A stretch of 46,529 nt of DNA, from assembly GCF_028656955.1 (NCBI RefSeq), contig NZ_JAMDGY010000018.1, positions 1-46,529 of the forward strand. Direction: 5' to 3'. Shown in pieces: positions 41,560 through 46,529 of the stretch. Made by a program: the position numbers and the translations under genes. This DNA comes from Pseudomonas fontis. Its GTDB lineage: Bacteria; Pseudomonadota; Gammaproteobacteria; Pseudomonadales; Pseudomonadaceae. The notes below the pieces were generated by a model. It was not told where the DNA came from. It saw only the letters and a list, made by a program, of their open reading frames with translations, and ran no database searches. The stretch's first letter is position 1. Each line of letters starts with the position of its first letter.

Positions 41560-41653
41560 GTAGCCGCTGCCGTCAGGCTGCGCTCGCCTGCATCGCAGGC
41601 GCCGCTTTTGGGAGCCCTTGCGGACTCCAGCGCAGCCTCGCGGCAGCGGCTAC
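41560..41653. repeat. REP doublet (REPIN-like)
   Basis: 94 bp with the same ends and near-identical interior as the copy at 39621. It lies 17 bases before the end of the GNAT gene on the minus strand. Confidence 0.8.
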
Positions 41654-41670
41654 AACAGCGCAGCCGATCA

Positions 41671-42360
41671 TCAAGCCGCCGCCACCGCTGGCGTCACCTG
41701 CCGAGGTTTGCACAGCGGCATCAGGCGCGAGCCCTCATAGTGGCTTTCACGGAAGAACTTCCAGCGGCCGAACAGCCCGTACACATGCACTACGCGGCCT
41801 TGCTCGTGATACCCCATGCGCAAGTGCAGCTTGAGCGCCGGCACGTTGTGGGTCTCCACCACATCCACCACCTTGTCGCAGCCCTGGGCCTGCATGGCGT
41901 TCCACAGGTCGACCTGGGCATCCACCGACAGGCTGCTGCCGAAGAACGCCGGGATCATCTCGCCACCAAACTCGAAGAACTCGCCAGCCTTCACCGGGAA
42001 GGTGCAACCGTAGTAGTGCTGGTCATGATAATCACGGGTGCTACCCCAGATAAACGCCACCGCATCGCCGGCCTCATCCAGGTACATGTGCCCGGTGTGC
42101 CCCTCCCTGGCCAACTCGCGCATGGTTTTTACGCGGTCGCCGAAATGCCGGGTAAAAGCGCCGGCATTACCTTCGGTGATTTTCACCAGGCGTACCGGGT
42201 CATGGGCCTTGAGGTTATGTGCAGGTACCGCACTGACCAGGTCACGCTCCATCCACAACAGCTCCCAGTGGAAGAACACATACCGTTCGCAGAACGTTTT
42301 GAAAGTGCGGCGCAGGCCCTTTTGTTTTATCCGTTGGCTGAGTTTCTGCAGAGCACGCAT
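41671..42360 (-). CDS. GNAT-family acetyltransferase, tandem copy 1
   Basis: 229 residues with a GNAT-like fold. An N-terminal basic region (KLSQRIKQKGLRRTFKTF) precedes the core: MRELAREGHTGHMYLDEAGDAVAFIWGS, the strand before the cofactor loop, and the C-terminal ALKLHLRMGYHEQGRV typical of acetyl-CoA-dependent N-acetyltransferases. The substrate is unknown. ATG 42360 is used because homology to copy 2 begins there. It lies in tandem with the paralogue at 42563-43294. Confidence 0.8.
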   Translation of the reverse strand: MRALQKLSQRIKQKGLRRTFKTFCERYVFFHWELLWMERDLVSAVPAHNLKAHDPVRLVKITEGNAGAFTRHFGDRVKTMRELAREGHTGHMYLDEAGDAVAFIWGSTRDYHDQHYYGCTFPVKAGEFFEFGGEMIPAFFGSSLSVDAQVDLWNAMQAQGCDKVVDVVETHNVPALKLHLRMGYHEQGRVVHVYGLFGRWKFFRESHYEGSRLMPLCKPRQVTPAVAAA

Positions 42361-42562
42361 GTTGCCTCCTGCCGGGTGCGGCGGTGTAAAGCGTCGTGGG
42401 TTGATGAAACTTTCTTCATGTTTTCCACGGTATAGCGCAGCACTTTGGCGGTGTGTCAAAAAGCCATCGCCCGGGTTGTTTCAAAATATGTGTAACTGTC
42501 CGCAGCCGCTCTGGCGCGCTGTTGTGCGCCTGTTCGCGGGAGATGGCCTCCCGATGAGTGGC

Positions 42563-43294
42563 TTAGACGGTTTTTTGGCGACTTGAATCAGGCGTCGAAG
42601 CAGCAGGTTGTGCAGCTGTCGATGCAGGGGCGGGTGTTGCGGCGCGCAAGGGTTGCAGGCGTGAGCCTGAGTAGCGGGTTTCACGGAACAGCTTCCAGCG
42701 CCCGAACAGGCCGTACACATGCTGCACCCGGCCTTGTTCGTGGTAGCCCATGCGCTGGTGCATGCGCAGCGCGGCCAGGTTGTGCGCGGCCACCACATTG
42801 ACCACGCGGGTACAGCCCAACTCGCGTTTCGCGGCCCACAGGTTGAGCTGCGCTTCGACCGACAGCCGCGTGCCGAAGTAGGGCCGGGCCAGCTCACCGC
42901 AAAACTGGAAGAACTCGCCCGCTTGCAGCTCGAAGGTGCAGCCGTAGTAGTGGCGGTCACGGTAATGCCGGGTGCTGCCCCAGATCATTGCCACCGCGTC
43001 GCCGGCTTCGTCCAGGTACATGTGCCCGGTGTGGCCCTCGCGGGCCAGTTCACGCTGGGTCTGGATCTGCTCGGGGAAGTAGCGGGCAAAGGCCTCGACG
43101 TTGGCTTCGCTGATGTTCACCTGCCGGGTCGGCGGATGAGGGCGCAGGCGGTTGGGTGGGACGGGGCTGAGCAGGTCGCGTTCCAGCCACAGCAATTCCC
43201 AGTGGAAAAACACATAGCGCGCCCACAGGGTAGCCAGGGTACGGCGCAGGCCTTTTTGCCTGATGCGCAGGCGGAGCTTGCTCAATGCCTGCAT
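42563..43294 (-). CDS. GNAT-family acetyltransferase, tandem copy 2
   Basis: 243 residues, a close paralogue of the gene after it: shared IRQKGLRRT, RYVFFHWELLW.ERDL, RELAREGHTGHMYLDEAGDA, RMGYHEQGRV.HVYGLFGRWK. The C terminus is longer and rich in Ala/Pro/Ser. ATG 43294 follows AGGAGG. The 202-base gap to copy 1 has no obvious terminator, so the two may be one unit. A recent duplication with mild divergence; no clue to substrate. Confidence 0.8.
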   Translation of the reverse strand: MQALSKLRLRIRQKGLRRTLATLWARYVFFHWELLWLERDLLSPVPPNRLRPHPPTRQVNISEANVEAFARYFPEQIQTQRELAREGHTGHMYLDEAGDAVAMIWGSTRHYRDRHYYGCTFELQAGEFFQFCGELARPYFGTRLSVEAQLNLWAAKRELGCTRVVNVVAAHNLAALRMHQRMGYHEQGRVQHVYGLFGRWKLFRETRYSGSRLQPLRAATPAPASTAAQPAASTPDSSRQKTV

Positions 43295-43553
43295 GGGAGC
43301 CTCCTGGCAGGTCGATCTCAAAGCGCTAGCAATGCGTTTAGCGTACTCGAGAACCTGCCGGCTGTCGTAGCACCGGGCGACGAACGTGCGTGCGCTGAAC
43401 GTTTGCGACCTGGCGGAGGCTGACGTAGACTTTCCCCTCGCACTTCCCATAACAACGAATCCCTCGACACATGAGGCACTCGGGTCCCAGGGCCATGAGG
43501 TGTTTTCGGCTGTGCGTGTCTTTTTTACTGCCCCAGGAGCCTGATCCTCGCCT

Positions 43554-44744
43554 ATGAATACTCCCGTTGAAGAACGCCCCGGCAGTTGGCTCAGTGTGTT
43601 TGCCCTGGCCCTGGCGGCCTTCATTTTCAATACCACCGAATTTGTCCCGGTAGCGCTGCTCAGTGACATCGGGCGCAGCTTCGACATGCCCACCGCGCAG
43701 GTCGGGCTGATGATCACCATCTATGCCTGGGTGGTGTCGCTGGCCTCGCTGCCGATGATGCTGCTGACGCGCAATATCGAGCGGCGCAAGTTGCTGGTGT
43801 ACTTGTTCGTGCTGTTCATCGTCAGCCACATCGTGTCGAGCATGGCCAGCAGTTTCGCCATGCTGTTGCTCAGCCGTATCGGTATTGCCCTGGCCCACGC
43901 AGTGTTCTGGGCCATTACCGCCTCGCTTGCGGTGCGCGTGGCGCCACCGGGCAAGCAGGCCAAGGCCTTGGGCCTGCTGGCCACCGGCACCACCCTGGCG
44001 ATGGTGCTGGGGATTCCGCTCGGCCGGGTGGTCGGCGAAGCACTGGGCTGGCGCACGACCTTCCTGGGCATTGCGGTGATTTCAGTGTTGACGCTGCTCT
44101 GGCTGATCCGCTCGTTGCCGCTGTTGCCCAGCCAGAACTCGGGCTCGTTGCGCAGCCTGCCGATGCTGCTCAAGCGCCCGGCATTGATGGCCGTTTATGC
44201 GCTGATTGTGCTGGGGATTACCGCGCAGTTCACCGCCTATAGCTATATCGAGCCATTCAGCCAGCAGGTGGCTGGCATGAGCGGCGAGATGACCACCTTG
44301 CTGCTGCTGTTGTTCGGGGGGGCCGGGGTGTTCGGCTCGATCCTCTTCAGCCACTTCAGCGAGCGCTTCCCCAACGCTTTCCCGCTGTTCGCCATCGGCT
44401 TGCTGGCGGCCTGCCTGTTGCTGCTGTTGCCGTTGTCGGTCAACCCGCTGTGGCTGTACGGGCTCAGCCTGTTCTGGGGCATGGGCATCATGTGCTTCGG
44501 CCTGGCCTTGCAGTCCAAGGTACTGGTGCTGGCGAAGGACGCCACCGACGTGGCCATGGCGATGTTCTCCGGCCTGTACAACGTCGGTATCGGCGGCGGG
44601 GCCTTGCTCGGCAGCGTGGTCAGCACGCATTCCGGGCTTGCCGGGATCGGCTATGTCGGGGGTGTGGTGGCGGTGGCCGGGCTGCTGCTGTGCGCAGTAA
44701 CCACCTACCGGTATGCCAGGGTGGCAACGGCCAGCGCTTCCTGA
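43554..44744 (+). CDS. sotB: MFS sugar efflux transporter (SotB/YdeA type)
   Basis: 396 residues with twelve predicted membrane helices, the normal MFS length. The start ([27 protein letters not shown]) and [32 protein letters not shown] match SotB/YdeA exporters of arabinose and related sugars; drug-efflux relatives are close, so the substrate is uncertain. It works in the inner membrane using the proton gradient. It is divergent from the GNAT pair; the 259 bases between contain no gene. Confidence 0.88.
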   Translation: MNTPVEERPGSWLSVFALALAAFIFNTTEFVPVALLSDIGRSFDMPTAQVGLMITIYAWVVSLASLPMMLLTRNIERRKLLVYLFVLFIVSHIVSSMASSFAMLLLSRIGIALAHAVFWAITASLAVRVAPPGKQAKALGLLATGTTLAMVLGIPLGRVVGEALGWRTTFLGIAVISVLTLLWLIRSLPLLPSQNSGSLRSLPMLLKRPALMAVYALIVLGITAQFTAYSYIEPFSQQVAGMSGEMTTLLLLLFGGAGVFGSILFSHFSERFPNAFPLFAIGLLAACLLLLLPLSVNPLWLYGLSLFWGMGIMCFGLALQSKVLVLAKDATDVAMAMFSGLYNVGIGGGALLGSVVSTHSGLAGIGYVGGVVAVAGLLLCAVTTYRYARVATASAS

Positions 44745-44796
44745 GTGCCGGCCGGCACGGCATCTGCAGGTGAACGTGCTGCTGGTAGACCTGGGT

Positions 44797-46335
44797 TCAG
44801 CGCGTGAGCACGGTCCAGGGGTGCAACGCCCGAGTAGCGAAGTAGCGCTCCAATGCAGCCACATCCGGGCTGCTTTGCGCCAGGGCCACGTAGGTGTCGG
44901 GGCGCAGCAGGTACATGCCGTTGCGCGCAAGACCGGCCTGCTCGCAGGCCGGCGACCAGGGGAACACATCCAGTGCCAGCCCATGTCGTGCGCACCACGC
45001 GCTCAGTGCTTCGCTGGCCGCGCCATACACCTGCACTTGCCAGCACAGGCGCTGCAGACCGCTGAAATTGTCATGCCCATTCTCGACGACCCACGGCAGG
45101 CGATCGCCGCCATGCACGGTGCCGGCGTCGCCGAAGCTCAGCGGCATCAGCCGATAGTTGAGCGATAGCTGCGACACCGTGCGGAACATGAAGCCACGGG
45201 CCGCGGCAATCGCCGCCACGCGCGGCAACAGCACCGGGGCCAGGCGTGTGCGCAGCAACCTGGCCAGGCGCCCGTCGGCGGTGACGAAGCTGAACACCTG
45301 GTCGGTGCTTGCCACCAGCTTGTCGGCGAAGGCCATGCGTTCAATCTCATAGCTGTCCAGCAGTTCGGGCGATGCCTTTTCGGCCAGCACGCTGGCGAGT
45401 TTCCAGGCCAGGTTGATGGCGTCGCCGATGCCGGTGTTCATGCCCTGGCCGCCGGCCGGGCTGTGCACATGGGCGGCATCGCCGAGCAGGAAGGCGCGCC
45501 GGCGGCGGAATTGTTGCGCCACCCGGTGGTGCACGCGGTAGGTCGAGAACCAGTTGACCTGCGTGACCTCCACCTTCATGCGCTCCATGGCCACTTGGCT
45601 GACATCCTCGAAGCGCAGGCTTTCCGGGTGCTCGGCGCGTTCGTCGCGAACGGTGCCGATCAACCGTGCACGGCCCTTGCCGGCCAACGGGAAGACCGCA
45701 ATGAAATCGGCTTCGTCGATGTCCACGTGCAGTTCGCCATTGATCGCCGGGCCTTGTGCTTCGACATCGGCGACATAGAACACCTGCTGATAGGTGCCAC
45801 CGGGGAAGCCGATGCCCAGCGCCTTGCGTACCGTGGAGCGCGCGCCATCGCAGCCGGCGAGGTAGTGCGCCTGGCATTCACTCTCGCTGCCGTCGGGCAG
45901 GCGCAGGCGAGCGTGGATGCCGTGTTCGTCCTGGTTGAAGTCGAGCAGTTCGGTCTGGCGTTCGACGCTGATGCCGACGGCGTGCAGGCGTTCGATCAGC
46001 AGTTGCTCGTGCTGGTCCTGCGGGAAGATTTCCAGGAAGGGGTAGGGCGTCAGTGCGCCGCCGGTGGCGTCGAGGGGGATATGCGCGGCTTGTGCGCCCT
46101 TGACCCACAGGTTGGCAGCGGGCACCTGGTGGCCGGCGTTGACGATGGCGTCGGCGAGGTCGAGCTGGCGGTACAGTTCCAGGGTGCGTGCCTGTACGGC
46201 CAGGGCGCGTGAGGTGGTGCCGCTGGTTGGCGTCTTGTCGACGATACGCACGGCAACGCCGAGTTTGTTCAGCCACAGGGCGAGCACCAGCCCGGTGGGG
46301 CCGGCGCCAACGATCAGGACCTCGGTGCTGCGCAT
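44797..46335 (-). CDS. FAD-dependent aromatic-ring hydroxylase family protein
   Basis: 512 residues of the PheA/TfdB/PcpB-like flavin monooxygenase family. The FAD-binding VGAGPTGL (about 9-16) is followed by the DG motif in GCDGARSTVR (D163) and the GD motif LLGDAAHVHSPAGGQGMN (G285/D286). The C-terminal thioredoxin-like part is present. Such enzymes hydroxylate phenolic or polyketide rings with NAD(P)H and oxygen in the cytoplasm. The substrate cannot be predicted; no ring-cleavage gene is adjacent. Its 3' end lies 52 bases from the convergent MFS gene. The start ATG directly precedes the FAD motif. Confidence 0.9.
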   Translation of the reverse strand: MRSTEVLIVGAGPTGLVLALWLNKLGVAVRIVDKTPTSGTTSRALAVQARTLELYRQLDLADAIVNAGHQVPAANLWVKGAQAAHIPLDATGGALTPYPFLEIFPQDQHEQLLIERLHAVGISVERQTELLDFNQDEHGIHARLRLPDGSESECQAHYLAGCDGARSTVRKALGIGFPGGTYQQVFYVADVEAQGPAINGELHVDIDEADFIAVFPLAGKGRARLIGTVRDERAEHPESLRFEDVSQVAMERMKVEVTQVNWFSTYRVHHRVAQQFRRRRAFLLGDAAHVHSPAGGQGMNTGIGDAINLAWKLASVLAEKASPELLDSYEIERMAFADKLVASTDQVFSFVTADGRLARLLRTRLAPVLLPRVAAIAAARGFMFRTVSQLSLNYRLMPLSFGDAGTVHGGDRLPWVVENGHDNFSGLQRLCWQVQVYGAASEALSAWCARHGLALDVFPWSPACEQAGLARNGMYLLRPDTYVALAQSSPDVAALERYFATRALHPWTVLTR

Positions 46336-46435
46336 GGTGGTTACTCGATAAAACCACGGGGTGTATTCAAGTGTAGAGGGCGGCTGGGGGTTGGGTTGAT
46401 TTTGCCGGCCTGCACATGCTGCTTGTAGATACCGT

Positions 46436-46455
46436 CTTGCCCGTCACCGGGCAAG
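46436..46455. repeat. Inverted repeat at the IS110-type 3' end
   Basis: CTTGCCCG / CGGGCAAG with loop TCAC; the transposase stop codon (46444-46446) lies in the loop. Probably a subterminal structure of the element. Confidence 0.5.
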
Positions 46456-46529
46456 TGCTAACTTCGGGTCATAAGGTTGTCCCGATTTCAGCACACCAAA
46501 GACGATATGCAGCATTTTGCGCATCACGG
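46444..46529 (-). CDS. IS110-type transposase, C-terminal end (cut by window edge)
   Basis: The last 27 codons read VMRKMLHIVFGVLKSGQPYD and end KLALAR before a TGA. This matches the usual C-terminal end of IS110/IS1111-family transposases. The rest lies beyond the window, so completeness of the element is unknown. These transposases are DEDD enzymes guided by a bridge RNA in some members. Confidence 0.75.
   Translation of the reverse strand, partial: VMRKMLHIVFGVLKSGQPYDPKLALAR

Overview
The window reads as chromosomal DNA of a Pseudomonas species, probably of the putida/fluorescens type. The reasons are high GC with G/C-ending codons in the housekeeping parts, Pseudomonas-style REP doublets (GTAGCCGCTGCCG ends), a complete C-to-M type II secretion operon, and typical Pseudomonas families such as the YcaC-like hydrolase, SotB-like exporter and PL7 lyase. 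No rRNA, tRNA or CRISPR was seen. Assignments come from reading the sequence only; no database search was run.

Layout. (1) 1-2.7 kb: a nested inverted-repeat element and a REP half-site, then a minus-strand ORF joining an internally deleted M20 amidohydrolase to a diaminopropionate ammonia-lyase, with a divergent Lrp/AsnC regulator and a perfect 10-bp-arm palindrome between them. (2) 2.7-11.4 kb: a dense two-component cluster with a BvgA-like regulator, a 1212-residue BvgS-like hybrid kinase, a lytic transglycosylase, two RcsB-like regulators and two more BvgA/EvgA-like regulators. (3) 11.7-15.1 kb: a GbpA-like chitin-binding LPMO gene broken by one extra G in a G run, a cytochrome b561, and two fimbrial subunit genes. 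(4) 15.4-18.2 kb: a complete IS5-family element with CTAG target duplications, inserted in the last codons of an O-antigen ligase/PglL-like membrane protein. (5) 18.5-25.2 kb: a chaperone-usher fimbrial operon (two subunits, usher, chaperone, two subunits, putative tip adhesin). (6) 25.4-34.7 kb: type II secretion genes gspC to gspM, many overlapping by a few bases. (7) 35-46.5 kb: ordinary accessory metabolism (alpha/beta hydrolase, NIPSNAP-like protein, amidohydrolase and isochorismatase-like hydrolase, PL7 lyase, small membrane and lipoproteins, tandem GNAT paralogues, MFS exporter, FAD monooxygenase), separated by three REP doublets, and the 3' end of an IS110-type transposase at the window edge.

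How it may work together. The BvgS/BvgA-like and RcsB-like proteins resemble the Roc and Rcs/Pvr circuits that control Cup fimbriae in P. aeruginosa. Two short sequence motifs support a local circuit. A 16-bp palindrome, ATAGAATNANTTCTAT, lies upstream of the first BvgA-like gene and in the large regulator intergenic region, with degraded copies 95-215 bp ahead of the fimbrial operon. An octamer, TTCCTACA (also the half-site of the E. coli EvgA box), lies in three regulator intergenic regions. My inference is a surface-attachment island: a sensory relay controlling fimbriae and perhaps a secreted chitin-binding LPMO, with the neighbouring type II system as its possible exporter. The LPMO gene is frameshifted as read.
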